A stretch of DNA of 62,949 nucleotides from Bacillus gaemokensis (lineage in GTDB: Bacteria; Bacillota; Bacilli; Bacillales; Bacillaceae_G). The stretch lies in contig NZ_LTAQ01000067.1 in assembly GCF_001590835.1 (NCBI RefSeq), forward strand, positions 99,879-162,827, written 5' to 3'. The stretch's first letter is position 1, and each line of letters begins with the position of its first letter. A model generated the notes under the pieces. It made no database searches. It was not told the origin of the DNA and saw nothing but the letters and a program-made list of their open reading frames with translations. Shown piece by piece: positions 38,225-47,774 of the stretch. The position numbers were made by a program, and so were the translations under genes.

Positions 38225-39934
38225 TTAAACAATATATTTTCCGCGATTTATAATGGCTTTCGCAATTTCTCTCTTTTTCGTAAATAAGTTCGTATATAGA
38301 GGTACTGACAGTTGACGGATTTCATCTAGAATAGCGTTTCTATTTTGTTCTTCTTTTACTGCTGCAGAAAGAAGAACAATTGCTACTGACTCTACTTTGC
38401 GATATCCTTCTTCACAAAGAACATCTGTTATGAATTGTTTTGTACGTTCTTTTTCCTCACCATTTTTACTTACCGCTTTCTTCGTACGTAGAAATGCTGA
38501 TTCCATTACATACACATCTTTCAACATGTCTGCTAATACGCGTGAATATTCTTGTTCTTGTTCAATTTTTAATTCAGGAGTTTGAGATAGCGTTTTCAAA
38601 GATTGTTTCAATAATTGTTTCGATAATAAAATATAACGATGATTTCGCTCGATATTTTCAAAGTTTCCTTCATCTTTGTGATCCTCTATTTGCTTCATTT
38701 GTTTCATTAACATTTTTGCAACTGTTAATCGATTAATTTCATTCGTCCCTTCAAAAATACGACTAATTCTAGCATCTCGGTATAATCGTTCTACCTCATA
38801 CTCTTGCATATAGCCATAACCACCATGAATTTGTACAGCTTCATCTACAATGTGTCCAAGTATTTCTGAAGCGTTTACTTTATTAATGGCACACTCAATT
38901 GCAAATTGAGACATCTTCTGCATGATGCTTTCGTCACTCTCATGAATTGCATCATCAATTACACCCGCTGTCCGATAAGCAGCACTCTCTGCACCATATG
39001 TAGCGATGATCATATCGGCAATTTTCTCTTGAATCATCGTGAAATCCACTAATTCTGTTTGAAACTGTTTTCGTTCTTTGCCGTATTGAACAGATAAACC
39101 AATTGCTTGCTTGGCTGTCCCAATATTTCCAAAAGCAAGTTTCAATCTAGCAAAGTTAAGAATATTGAGAGCTACGTGGTGCCCCTTTGCAACTTCCCCT
39201 AATACATTCTCAGCAGGAATTACGACATCCTCTAAAATAAGTGTCGCAGTCGAAGAACCTTTAATACCCATTTTCTTTTCTTCTAGACCAATTGAAACAC
39301 CTTCACATGTTCTTTCGACAATAAATGCTGTCATTCCTTTATTTGTCTTTGCAAAAACAACATATACATCAGCCATATGAGCATTGGTAATCCACTGCTT
39401 TTCACCATTTAATTTCCAAGCCGTTCCGTCTTCATTTAATACAGCGCTTGTTTTGGCACTTAACGCATCTGATCCAGCATTAGGCTCTGTTAATGCATAA
39501 GCCCCAATCCATTCACCTGATGCGATTTTCGGTAAGTATTTTTCCTTCTGCTTTTCTGTCCCGTAATATATATATGGTAATGTACCTACTCCAGCATGAA
39601 TGTTAAAGGAAACACTAAATGCTCCTGCATATCCCATCTTTTCCGCTACAAGTCCAGAAACTGCTTTTCCTAATTCGAATCCACCATATTCTTCTGGCAC
39701 CTCTACACTTAACAATCCAAGTTCTCCAGCCTTTTCAAATAACCCTCGAGAAACTTGATAATTGTGCTGTTCGATGTTTTCAATTTGAGGAACAATTTCC
39801 TGTTTAACAAATTGTTCCGTTGTTTTTGCGATTAAATCTTCATCACCTGAAAAATCCTCAGGTGTAAAAAAGGTTGTATTAAGCTCCTTATTCAGCGAAA
39901 AAAATTCGTCCCATTGCAACTTTGTTTTCTCCAT
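38225..39934 (-). CDS. Acyl-CoA dehydrogenase, probably isobutyryl-CoA dehydrogenase
   Basis: 569 residues. The FAD-linked acyl-CoA dehydrogenase core occupies about 30-410: VPEEYGGFELG, AYALTEPNAGSDALSAKT, the ITNAHMADVYVVFAKT strand, and QIHGGYGYMQEYEVERLYRD near the C-terminal end. An extra helical domain of about 150 residues follows, as in FadE/VLCAD-like Bacillus enzymes. The first gene of the operon with mmsB and mmsA; that context supports isobutyryl-CoA to methacrylyl-CoA, but substrate range cannot be read from sequence. A sigma-54 promoter and palindrome lie upstream. Confidence 0.9.
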   Translation of the reverse strand: MEKTKLQWDEFFSLNKELNTTFFTPEDFSGDEDLIAKTTEQFVKQEIVPQIENIEQHNYQVSRGLFEKAGELGLLSVEVPEEYGGFELGKAVSGLVAEKMGYAGAFSVSFNIHAGVGTLPYIYYGTEKQKEKYLPKIASGEWIGAYALTEPNAGSDALSAKTSAVLNEDGTAWKLNGEKQWITNAHMADVYVVFAKTNKGMTAFIVERTCEGVSIGLEEKKMGIKGSSTATLILEDVVIPAENVLGEVAKGHHVALNILNFARLKLAFGNIGTAKQAIGLSVQYGKERKQFQTELVDFTMIQEKIADMIIATYGAESAAYRTAGVIDDAIHESDESIMQKMSQFAIECAINKVNASEILGHIVDEAVQIHGGYGYMQEYEVERLYRDARISRIFEGTNEINRLTVAKMLMKQMKQIEDHKDEGNFENIERNHRYILLSKQLLKQSLKTLSQTPELKIEQEQEYSRVLADMLKDVYVMESAFLRTKKAVSKNGEEKERTKQFITDVLCEEGYRKVESVAIVLLSAAVKEEQNRNAILDEIRQLSVPLYTNLFTKKREIAKAIINRGKYIV

Positions 39935-39972
39935 CTGTATCCCCCTATCATTTCGGTCTTCATTTTCTTTAT

Positions 39973-39990
39973 ATGCAAAATCTATGCCAA
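39973..39990 (-). promoter_or_regulatory. Sigma-54 promoter of the acyl-CoA dehydrogenase-mmsB-mmsA operon
   Basis: On the minus strand TTGGCAT-AGATT-TTGCAT: GG and GC of the -24/-12 elements are intact and correctly spaced. It lies about 40 bp before the ATG at 39934. Confidence 0.85.
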
Positions 39991-40031
39991 ACTAAAAACT
40001 CGATAGAACTTGGGCTAAATGAAAAGAAAAC

Positions 40032-40055
40032 GTAAAACTGTCTAGACAGTTTTAC
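40032..40055. promoter_or_regulatory. Perfect 24-bp palindrome, candidate enhancer (UAS)
   Basis: The two 12-base arms GTAAAACTGTCT and AGACAGTTTTAC are exact reverse complements. It lies about 42 bp upstream of the -24 element of the mmsB operon and 20 bp after the stop of the enhancer-binding protein gene. The half-site recurs at 33724-33735 before the second sigma-54 promoter. It has no proper loop or T tract, so a terminator role is unlikely. Confidence 0.75.
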
Positions 40056-40074
40056 ATTGTTTATAATAATTTGT

Positions 40075-41835
40075 TTAGATTTTGAATCGTGACAATTTAT
40101 TATAAAGAGTCGCCCTAGAAATTCCTAACAATGCTGCTGCTTTTGACTTATTCCCTTTTGCTTCTTTTAAAACACGTTCAATTAATCCACGCTCTTCTTC
40201 TTCACGCACGACTTTCATCGCTTCTTGCTTTGCTGGTAGAGACTGAATCATAGGTACTAATTTTTTCTGCTCCATATCTCGATAATAGAACTCTTCTGGT
40301 AAATCTTTAGTCCTTATATGTGCATCGTCTGATAGAGCAAATAACCTTTCTAGCACATTGATTAACTCACGAACATTACCTGGCCAATTGTAATGGAACA
40401 TAAGTCGTAATACTTCCTTGTCCAGTGTCTTTTCCTCAGCACCGTATGTTTGACACAACTTTTGTATATGTTCTTCTACAATGAGCGGAATGTCTTGCTT
40501 TCGAAAACGTAGTGCGGGAATATGAATCGGAATGACGTGAAGACGATGATATAAATCTTCTCTGAATGTACCTTCTTTAACCATTTGTTTTAAATCTTTA
40601 TTGGTCGCTGCGATTAGCCTGAAATCAACAGAAATTGGATGTGTACCACCTATTCTTTCTATCTCTCTTTCTTGCAGGACACGTAAGATTTTCACCTGCG
40701 TTAATAGGGACATATCACCAATTTCATCTAAAAATAACGTTCCATGATTGGCAAGCTCAAACTTCCCTGCCTTTCCATTCTTTTTCGCACCTGTAAAAGC
40801 ACCTTCTGCATAACCAAACAGTTCCGATTCTAATAAATTCTCAGGAATAGCAGCGCAGTTTACACTAATAAATGGACCATTTTTCGTTATACCTGTATCA
40901 TGTATTGCCCGCGCAAATTGTTCTTTACCAACACCACTCTCTCCAGTAATTAACACAGATGCTTTGGTTTGTGCTGCTTTTCGAGCCATTTTTTTCGTCT
41001 CAGAAATTGTTTGACTCTCTCCAAGAATATCTTCAAATCGAATTTGCTTCTTTCTCGGCTTAGAAAACAGTGGTTTTACGGATCCATCCTTTTGATCAAA
41101 TCTCTCTAATATTTTATAAATATCTGAAATACCTTCATGGATAAGCATTCCTACAGCACCGATCACTCTACCTTGCTTCCAGATGGGCATCCGGTGTACG
41201 ACTAAATTTTGACCTTGCAAACGATGTACTTGATTTCGCTCTGGAACACCCGTTTTTAGCACAACTGGAAGCCTCGTATTCTCAATTACATTTTCGGCGA
41301 GCTGTCCAATAGCTTCTTCCTTCGTTACCCCAACAAAGCAGCTATACGTATCATTAAACATTTGAATAACACCACGTTCATCTACAATGGCAATTCCTTC
41401 ATAAGCCGTATCAAAGGAAAGAAGAAACCATTCAATTAAACGCTTTGATTCTTTCAATTGCTGTTCTAAAAATGTTTGAAAAGCAAGCAGCTCAGATTGC
41501 CCTATCACTCCTTCTAGTACTCCACTCTTCTCGTTTATCACATAAAGTGGTAAACACTTCACTTCTTCCATTTGTTTCTCTGTACTTCCCTGACAAAAAT
41601 TTTGCTGAGCAATCATGCAAACTGGGGTACACTCATTACTATTTTCTTTCATCCATTGAACACAATCTAATAGTTTTACAATACCAGCCATTCGATTCCC
41701 CTCTAGTACAGGTAGTTCATGAGTCGCTGATGCAATGAATAGATCGATTGCCTCTGCAACCGTAGTATTCATTTTCACAAACTGAAAATCATCATTCAGC
41801 CATTTTCCTACAGAGTAATCTTCTATAGAGTTCAT
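40075..41835 (-). CDS. Sigma-54-dependent enhancer-binding protein with CBS and PAS sensors
   Basis: 586 residues. The start at 41835 follows AAAGAGGTGG; 21 upstream codons in frame have no ribosome site. Domains: a CBS pair (about 8-115), PAS (about 140-235, with AYEGIAIVDERGVIQMFNDT), AAA+ ATPase (about 275-505) with Walker A GESGVGKEQFAR and the sigma-54 contact loop GAFTGAKK, and a Fis-type helix-turn-helix (NKSKAAALLGISRATLYNKL) at the end. The layout resembles BkdR/AcoR-type Bacillus activators. CBS pairs often bind adenosyl ligands, possibly acyl-CoA or AMP here. Two neighbouring sigma-54 promoters are its likely targets. Confidence 0.93.
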   Translation of the reverse strand: MNSIEDYSVGKWLNDDFQFVKMNTTVAEAIDLFIASATHELPVLEGNRMAGIVKLLDCVQWMKENSNECTPVCMIAQQNFCQGSTEKQMEEVKCLPLYVINEKSGVLEGVIGQSELLAFQTFLEQQLKESKRLIEWFLLSFDTAYEGIAIVDERGVIQMFNDTYSCFVGVTKEEAIGQLAENVIENTRLPVVLKTGVPERNQVHRLQGQNLVVHRMPIWKQGRVIGAVGMLIHEGISDIYKILERFDQKDGSVKPLFSKPRKKQIRFEDILGESQTISETKKMARKAAQTKASVLITGESGVGKEQFARAIHDTGITKNGPFISVNCAAIPENLLESELFGYAEGAFTGAKKNGKAGKFELANHGTLFLDEIGDMSLLTQVKILRVLQEREIERIGGTHPISVDFRLIAATNKDLKQMVKEGTFREDLYHRLHVIPIHIPALRFRKQDIPLIVEEHIQKLCQTYGAEEKTLDKEVLRLMFHYNWPGNVRELINVLERLFALSDDAHIRTKDLPEEFYYRDMEQKKLVPMIQSLPAKQEAMKVVREEEERGLIERVLKEAKGNKSKAAALLGISRATLYNKLSRFKI

Positions 41836-41872
41836 ATGTTTCCACCTCTTTTGCAAAACAATTAGATAATAT

Positions 41873-41937
41873 AAAAAGGCGATGAATCTCCACATCAAGC
41901 AGTTGTTTTTGCCAAAGATGTCTCATCATCGCCTTTT
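41873..41937. terminator. Bidirectional terminator-like hairpin between prpB and the regulator gene
   Basis: AAAAAGGCGATGA and TCATCGCCTTTT pair across about 40 bases of loop. It probably ends the prpC-prpD-prpB transcript before the regulator gene. Confidence 0.7.
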
Positions 41938-41946
41938 CCCATTGTT

Positions 41947-42855
41947 TTATTGATCTTCAGATAATACCGTTTTTGCAATTCCGTTATCTAATTCCTCAAA
42001 ATCATGATACGAAATTGTTTCGTACAATTCACTTCTTGTTTGCATATTAGACAAGCCCTCTTTTTGTGAACCTGTTTCTTTAATCAACGTAAATACGCGC
42101 TCATATGCTTTCGCTGCAACGCGAAGTGATGTAACTGGATAAATCACCATCTGGAAGCCCATGTTTGCAAATTCTTCTGCACTATAATATGGTGTTTTTC
42201 CAAATTCGGTCATGTTCGCAAGTAGTGGAACATTTACTTTACTGTTAAACAAACGGAATTCTTCTTCAGATTGAAGTGCTTCTGGGAAAACAGCATCCGC
42301 ACCTGCTTTTACATAAGCAATTGCCCTTTCAATCGCTGCATCCAATCCTTCTACACCGCGAGCATCTGTACGTGCTACAACAACTAGGGTTGGTGCGACT
42401 TCTTTAATTGCTTTAATCTTTTGGACTAACTCCTCAGTGGAAACAAGTTTTTTCCCATTTAAATGTCCACATTTCTTCGGCAATTGTTGATCTTCAATTT
42501 GGACAGCAGCTACATTCGCTTCTACCATTTCTACCGCAGTACGTGCCACATTTAGTACTCCGCCAAATCCTGTATCAATATCAACAAGAAGAGGTAAATC
42601 CGTTGCTCTAACAAGGTCTCTTGCTCTTTCAGCTACTTCAGTAGACGTTACAATACCTAAATCTGGTAACCCCTTACTTGCTGTATAAGCAGCTCCCGAT
42701 AAATAAAGAGTTGAAAATCCAGTATTTTTTGCAACAAGAGCGGCCATTGCATCATGTGCACCAGGAATTTGTAAAATTTCAGGTGCTTCTACTAAAGCGC
42801 GAAATCGATTGGCAAGCTCTTCTTGTGTTGACTGTTTACTCACAACCCAAGCCAT
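41947..42855 (-). CDS. prpB: 2-methylisocitrate lyase
   Basis: 302 residues. The isocitrate-lyase superfamily signature KKCGHL is at 127-132, preceded by the metal-binding DIDTGFGG and QIEDQ. It splits 2-methylisocitrate into pyruvate and succinate, the last step of the methylcitrate cycle. Third gene of prpC-prpD-prpB, 16 bp after prpD. Confidence 0.95.
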   Translation of the reverse strand: MAWVVSKQSTQEELANRFRALVEAPEILQIPGAHDAMAALVAKNTGFSTLYLSGAAYTASKGLPDLGIVTSTEVAERARDLVRATDLPLLVDIDTGFGGVLNVARTAVEMVEANVAAVQIEDQQLPKKCGHLNGKKLVSTEELVQKIKAIKEVAPTLVVVARTDARGVEGLDAAIERAIAYVKAGADAVFPEALQSEEEFRLFNSKVNVPLLANMTEFGKTPYYSAEEFANMGFQMVIYPVTSLRVAAKAYERVFTLIKETGSQKEGLSNMQTRSELYETISYHDFEELDNGIAKTVLSEDQ

Positions 42856-42871
42856 TCTTATTCCCCCTATC

Positions 42872-44308
42872 TTAAATTAAGAAAAGATCTACAAATTCAT
42901 TTACATTCATATTTTCTAATTTTTCTTCATTTAAACAAACTTCATGGATTGTTTCTTGTTGTTTATTAGAATAATGAACTGCCATGTTCGCAGAAAACTT
43001 CTGAATAACCTTTGGAATTGCTTCATCTCTACGGAAGCGATGACCAAGTGGATATTCACACTCAACATTTTCTGTCACTGTTCCATCTTTGAAATGAATT
43101 TGAACCGCATTGGCGATTGAGCGCTTGTTCGGATCAAGGTAATCTAAACTATATTGTTTGTTTTCTACAACGACCATCTTATTTCGTAATTCATCTACAC
43201 GAGGATCAAATGCAACTTCATCTTCATAGTCATCTGCAACGATATCGCCTTTTAACAGACCAATTGCAGTAATGTATTGCAAGCAATGATCACGATCAGC
43301 TGGATTATTTAACGGACCTTCTTTATCAATAATACGAACTGCTGATTCATGTGTCGTAATTGTAATACGATCAATTTCGTCTAGTCGTTCTTTCACTTCT
43401 GGATGTAATTTCACTGCACATTCTGCAGCTGTTTGTGCATGGAACTCGGCTGGATAAGATACTTTAAACAATACGTTTTCCATTACATAAGACTCTAAAG
43501 GTCTTGCTAATTTTAGTTCTTGCTTATTAAACAATACATCTTGGAATCCCCAGCCTGGTGCAGATAGCGCTGTTGGATAACCCATTTCTCCTTTTAATGC
43601 AGTAAGCGCAAGATGAACACCACGGCTCGTTGCATCTCCCGCTGCCCACGACTTACGAGAGCCTGTATTTGGAGCATGACGATATGTACGAAGACTAGAG
43701 TTATCAATCCACGCATGAGACAATGCATTAAAGATTTCTTCACGCGATCCACCAAGCATTTTCGTAACAACTGCCGTTGTCGCTACTTTTACATATAGTA
43801 CATGGTCAAGACCAACGCGGTTTAAACTATTTTCTAAAGCAAGTACACCTTGAATTTCATGCGCTTTAATCATCATTTCAAGTACATCGCGTACTTTTAA
43901 TGCTTCTTTTCCTTCTGAAACACGAACGCGGCTCACATAATCTGCAACAGCTAAAATTCCACCTAAATTATCAGACGGATGTCCCCATTCTGCCGCAAGC
44001 CATGTATCGTTATAGTCTAGCCAACGAATCATACACCCAATATTAAAAGCACCGCGTACTGGATCAAGTACAAATGATGTTCCTGGTACACGTGTACCAT
44101 TTGGCACAACAGTTCCTGGCACGACTGGTCCTAGTAATTTCGTACACTCTGGATATTGCAATGCTAAAATCCCGCACCCAAGCGTATCAAGTAACACATA
44201 ACGTGCTGTACTGAATGCTTCTGAACTTGTTACCTCTTTATTTAATACATAATCCGTAATCTCTTCTAAAATTGCATCTTTTTGTTTAATTTCATTTGTT
44301 TTAATCAC
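42872..44308 (-). CDS. prpD: 2-methylcitrate dehydratase (MmgE/PrpD family)
   Basis: 478 residues from a GTG start at 44308; AAAGGGA lies 9-10 bases upstream, and the start gives the usual PrpD length. The upstream in-frame codons (to 44392) run through a GC-rich hairpin region and are unlikely to be coding. Family features: [52 protein letters not shown] and [13 protein letters not shown]. It dehydrates 2-methylcitrate to 2-methyl-cis-aconitate. Confidence 0.94.
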   Translation of the reverse strand: MIKTNEIKQKDAILEEITDYVLNKEVTSSEAFSTARYVLLDTLGCGILALQYPECTKLLGPVVPGTVVPNGTRVPGTSFVLDPVRGAFNIGCMIRWLDYNDTWLAAEWGHPSDNLGGILAVADYVSRVRVSEGKEALKVRDVLEMMIKAHEIQGVLALENSLNRVGLDHVLYVKVATTAVVTKMLGGSREEIFNALSHAWIDNSSLRTYRHAPNTGSRKSWAAGDATSRGVHLALTALKGEMGYPTALSAPGWGFQDVLFNKQELKLARPLESYVMENVLFKVSYPAEFHAQTAAECAVKLHPEVKERLDEIDRITITTHESAVRIIDKEGPLNNPADRDHCLQYITAIGLLKGDIVADDYEDEVAFDPRVDELRNKMVVVENKQYSLDYLDPNKRSIANAVQIHFKDGTVTENVECEYPLGHRFRRDEAIPKVIQKFSANMAVHYSNKQQETIHEVCLNEEKLENMNVNEFVDLFLI

Positions 44309-44406
44309 GCTATCATTCCCTTTCTGTCGAAAATTCGTTATTATTAAGGATGGGTGTCGGTCAAACACCCACCTGGCGGGCGGCCTTAACAACTCCCCAG
44401 TTGTTT
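44309..44406 (-). other. GC-rich intercistronic hairpins between prpC and prpD
   Basis: The 98 bases after the prpC stop hold AACAACT/AGTTGTT closing over GGGG, then a C+G-rich stretch (AAGGCCGCCCGCCAGG) and GGGTGT/ACACCC around TTGACCG. The core (about 44344-44385) is near 70% GC, far above the surrounding DNA. It may set differential expression of prpC and prpD or be an inserted repeat. Confidence 0.55.
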
Positions 44407-45525
44407 TTATTTGCTAAGCACATGTCGCTCGCCGATATAATTTACACGTGGGCGGAACAAGCGATTATTTGTATGCTGTTCAATAACATGCGCACATAGC
44501 CCTACCGTTCTTGAACTGAAAAAGATTGGTGTATACAGTTGAATTGGAATCCCTAACATCCAATATACTGGAGCAGCATAATAATCTAGATTCGGATAAA
44601 TACCTTTTTCTTTCTCCATAATCTTTTCTCCAGCTTCACACATTTCATATAATGTATAATCACCTTTTACATCACATAACTGTTTTAAAGCTTCTTTCAT
44701 CATAAGCGCCCTTGGATCCATCTTCTTCATGTAGACGCGATGTCCAAATCCCATGATTTTCTCTTTGTTGTATAGTTTCTTTTGCAATAACTCTTCAAAT
44801 TTCTCAACAGTTCCTGCTTCTAAAAGCATGTACATAACTGCTTCATTCGCACCGCCATGTAAACTTCCTTTTAAGGATGCAACCGCTCCTGTTAGAGCAC
44901 CGTATAAATCTGATTGCGTAGATGCGATAACGCGAGCTGTGAAAGTAGAGTTTGGCATTTCATGTTCACTATATAAAACAAGAGAGCGGTCAAAGATTTT
45001 TTCTTCAAGCTCAGTTGGTTTTTTTCCAGTTAACATATAGAAAAAGTTTGCACTATACGATAACTCCTGAAGCGGCCCGATCGGCTTTTCGTTATTTAAA
45101 ATGTGATAACTATTTGCTACAATATTTGGCACCTTACTTAACAGTTTATAGCCGCGACTTTTGTTAACCTCTAACGAACGATTTTCAATATCATTATCGT
45201 AACCAGCTAATGCGGATACACCTGTACGTAATCCATCCATAGGATGCGTTTCTTTTGGCAATGCTTTTAAAACATTGAACACACCTTCTGGCACTTCGTA
45301 TTCTTCCTTCAATTTCTTTTCAAGTGTTTCCTTTTCATCCTCACTTGGTAGATGTTCTTCTAATAAAAGGTGCACAATATCTAAATAACTTTTTGTCTTT
45401 GATAACTCAATTAAGTCATATCCTTGAATAACAATTTCACCTTTTACTGTGTCGAGAAACGAGATTTTCGTCTCCGCTGCCACTACACCGTCTAATCCCG
45501 GGGAAAATTTTTCTTCAGCTTTCAT
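44407..45525 (-). CDS. prpC: 2-methylcitrate synthase
   Basis: 372 residues from the ATG at 45525, which follows GGAGGAAATAAT; the upstream GTG extension of 12 codons runs through that ribosome site and is rejected. Citrate-synthase-fold motifs: [48 protein letters not shown], and RPRVNYIG. It condenses propionyl-CoA with oxaloacetate. Distinction from citrate synthase rests on the prpD-prpB context; Bacillus enzymes of this type may use both acyl-CoAs. Confidence 0.93.
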   Translation of the reverse strand: MKAEEKFSPGLDGVVAAETKISFLDTVKGEIVIQGYDLIELSKTKSYLDIVHLLLEEHLPSEDEKETLEKKLKEEYEVPEGVFNVLKALPKETHPMDGLRTGVSALAGYDNDIENRSLEVNKSRGYKLLSKVPNIVANSYHILNNEKPIGPLQELSYSANFFYMLTGKKPTELEEKIFDRSLVLYSEHEMPNSTFTARVIASTQSDLYGALTGAVASLKGSLHGGANEAVMYMLLEAGTVEKFEELLQKKLYNKEKIMGFGHRVYMKKMDPRALMMKEALKQLCDVKGDYTLYEMCEAGEKIMEKEKGIYPNLDYYAAPVYWMLGIPIQLYTPIFFSSRTVGLCAHVIEQHTNNRLFRPRVNYIGERHVLSK

Positions 45526-45566
45526 TATTATTTCCTCCAATCCTAATAGATCTTCGTGCACATAAT

Positions 45567-45635
45567 TGTAAGCCTTTACAACATTGTGAAACTACATTTC
45601 CATTTCAATGTATCAGAGTTTTTAGAAGATTTCAA
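45567..45635 (-). promoter_or_regulatory. prpC promoter with a cre-like site in the leader
   Basis: TTGAAA (45635-45630), 17 bases, TACATT (45612-45607) on the minus strand is a plausible sigma-A promoter. Positions 45567-45580 read TGTAAGCCTTTACA, 13 of 14 positions of the CcpA cre consensus TGWAARCGYTWNCW. It lies just after the start of transcription, where CcpA would repress. No sigma-54 promoter is visible here. Confidence 0.5.
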
Positions 45636-45844
45636 TTTATTTTATAATGATAAGTTTCCTATGCTTTTCCTACTGTAATAAAACTATTTTTTAAGAATAA
45701 TTTCTAAGTTTTTTATCAAAAAACTCAAAATCCCTTCCTTTTCTTTTGAACCGAAATATATTGATTTTCAACATAATTCCATATAAAGCTTATAACATAA
45801 CCAATTTACTCCGGATATTTATCGCCGTTCTTCAAAACACAAAA

Positions 45845-45873
45845 AAGCGAGTTGTATATATACCCAACTCGCT
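45845..45873. terminator. Terminator hairpin upstream of the prp operon
   Basis: AAGCGAGTTG and CAACTCGCTT pair around an AT-rich loop. It is 74 bp past the end of the HesB-like gene on the minus strand and probably ends that transcript. The rest of 45640-45940 is AT-rich without a gene. Confidence 0.7.
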
Positions 45874-45946
45874 TACACATATTTTATATATCGCTATTAA
45901 TCCAATACAATTTTCATATAAAATATTTTTATTTTTAATAAAGTTA

Positions 45947-46237
45947 TTATTTTACATAATTAAATTCAATTTCGTCCATTTCCATATGATAACTCACAAC
46001 TAAATCATAGTCTTGAAAATACCAAATATCATCGGAATCGACAAAAAATCGGATGCCATCCTGTTCAGTAGACACCGCTATATCTTCCGGTTCCTCAAAA
46101 GCCAATCCTAAGGAATAACCAAATTGAATCGTGCTATTTCCGCCATATCTAACTACAAATCGAACAAAATTACCACTCTGTATATTCAATTCTTCTTTAA
46201 ACCATTTGATAGCTCTAGATTCAACTGTAATTTTCAT
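45947..46237 (-). CDS. HesB/YadR/YfhF (YneR-like) family protein
   Basis: 96 residues. MKITVESRAIKWFKEEL, VRFVVRYGGNSTIQ, SLGLAFEEPED and IWYFQDYDLVV fit the IscA-like beta fold of B. subtilis YneR. The three cysteines that bind iron-sulfur clusters in true IscA proteins are absent, so it is unlikely to be a carrier. Role unknown. Confidence 0.8.
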   Translation of the reverse strand: MKITVESRAIKWFKEELNIQSGNFVRFVVRYGGNSTIQFGYSLGLAFEEPEDIAVSTEQDGIRFFVDSDDIWYFQDYDLVVSYHMEMDEIEFNYVK

Positions 46238-46314
46238 CGTTTTGCTCCAATCAAAAAATTATTATCCTGTATTAATGGGCAGTAAGATCCCATGAAATAA
46301 AAAAGATAGGTAGG

Positions 46315-46380
46315 TTAAAGCCCGATTGGTGAGGGACAACCATCAGCGGAGAATGAAGAAATCTCCTACTGATGGAAGTT
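46315..46380. repeat. Candidate dispersed intergenic repeat of the B. cereus group
   Basis: CCATCAGCGGAGA and TCTCCTACTGATGG form a bulged hairpin (46341-46375), next to GAGGGACAA and CCCGATTGG. I recall closely similar intergenic sequences in many B. cereus group loci, so this may be a copy of a bcr-type repeat. Only one copy occurs in this window. It lacks a T tract on the strand of the neighbouring genes. Confidence 0.4.
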
Positions 46381-46385
46381 TCACT

Positions 46386-47512
46386 TTATGCAATTTCCTT
46401 TTTTGCTAATCGCTGTTTTACAAAAAACATAAAAATTAAGAGAGCTACCACTCCTGAAACCGCACTGGCAGTGAACAAGATACGATAACCAAAAAGTTGT
46501 GAAACAAAACCTAATAAAATAGCACCAAGTCCAATCCCTAAGTCAAACGCCGTAAAAAAAGAGGCATTTGCAATCCCTCTTTTACTCGGATCGACAATTC
46601 TAAGCATTGCTGCCTGTAAGGTTGGCTGCGCTGAACCAAATCCAATACCGTACAAAATTGCTGCTATAATAACCCCGATTAAACCATTAGAGGTAGTTAA
46701 AACAAGTATCGCCAATACTGTTATTAATAAAGCTGGCAAGATTATAAACACCTCTCCGTATTTATCCGATAATTTCCCCGAAATTGGCCGGATAACTGTT
46801 AATGCAGTTGCATACACAAAAAAGAATGTACCTGGATTCACATCAATAGATGCTGCAAACAGTGGTAAAAAAGTTGTAATCCCCCATATGCAAATGATAA
46901 AAAGAAAATAACAATTGCAATAGGTAAAATCGACTTTTCAAATAGCTGAATTTTTCCTTTTCCTTCTTGCGGTGTGAACGGAATTTTCGTCATAAATGTA
47001 AGGAACATTGCCATAAATGACAACAGGGTCGCTAAAAGGAATAACCCATGAAAGGAATAACTTTGTATCATCCACAAACCAATCATCGGTCCAATTGCCA
47101 TCCCATACCATCCCATTCCTTCTCCACGGCGAGAATTTGGAATAATATCCGTAATGGCTGTTCCAACCGCAGTTGTAGAAACTGCCCATGTCAAGCCGTG
47201 AATAATTCGTAAAACGGCTAAAAGTGCAATACTTGCTATCCAATTATATGAATACATCGTAATCCCAAAAAAGATTAGCCCCCAAATGATAAAAGGTCTT
47301 CTTCCATATTTATCTAACAATCCACCGATAACCGGTCGAGCAACAACAGCCGCTATCGTAAACATGCCCATCATAAATCCAACTTGAGATTCACTACCCC
47401 CTAACTCCTTTATAAATAACGGGAGTGTTGGAACAAGTAAATAAAAACCTGTAAATAAAAATAACATTGCAACAGTCATTTGAATAAATGACTTCGTCCA
47501 TAATCGCTCCAT
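46386..47512 (-). pseudogene. MFS transporter, frameshifted in a G run
   Basis: Two minus-strand frames together make one MFS carrier of about 375 residues. The first (47512 to 46838) has the motif-A segment GLLDKYGRRPFIIWG and ends shortly after SFAYGG; the second continues in another frame as ITTFLPLFAASIDVN and runs to 46386 (RPISGKLSDKYGEVF). The frames join if the C5 run at 46881-46885 (G5 on the coding strand) had one more base. Either a natural frameshift or a homopolymer miscall. GGAGG precedes the start. Substrate unknown; resembles Bacillus YfkF/YitG-type drug or sugar efflux carriers. Confidence 0.8.
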
Positions 47513-47774
47513 AAGAATGCCTCCGTATAATCTGTCTCAATACTCATATTTACATTTGTATTGTACATTTTTAATACGAAGTTTCCTTCCGCAAATAGGC
47601 GTATTTTTAAATATAAATGGTCTATCGTCGACAGATTGATTAGGTCTTACGACTTTGTGCTTAGTTCCACTGCACAAGACTTACTTATACATTCCAAAAT
47701 AAGATTACCTGTGCACCTTTATAACGAATACAAGAATATACTGCTACATAATGCAATTTAGGAGTGATTCTTTT

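Noticed and set aside
40032-40055. Palindrome as the terminator of the regulator gene
   Set aside because: A 24-bp palindrome with no loop and no uniform T tract is a poor terminator. The repeated half-site before another sigma-54 promoter favours a protein-binding site.
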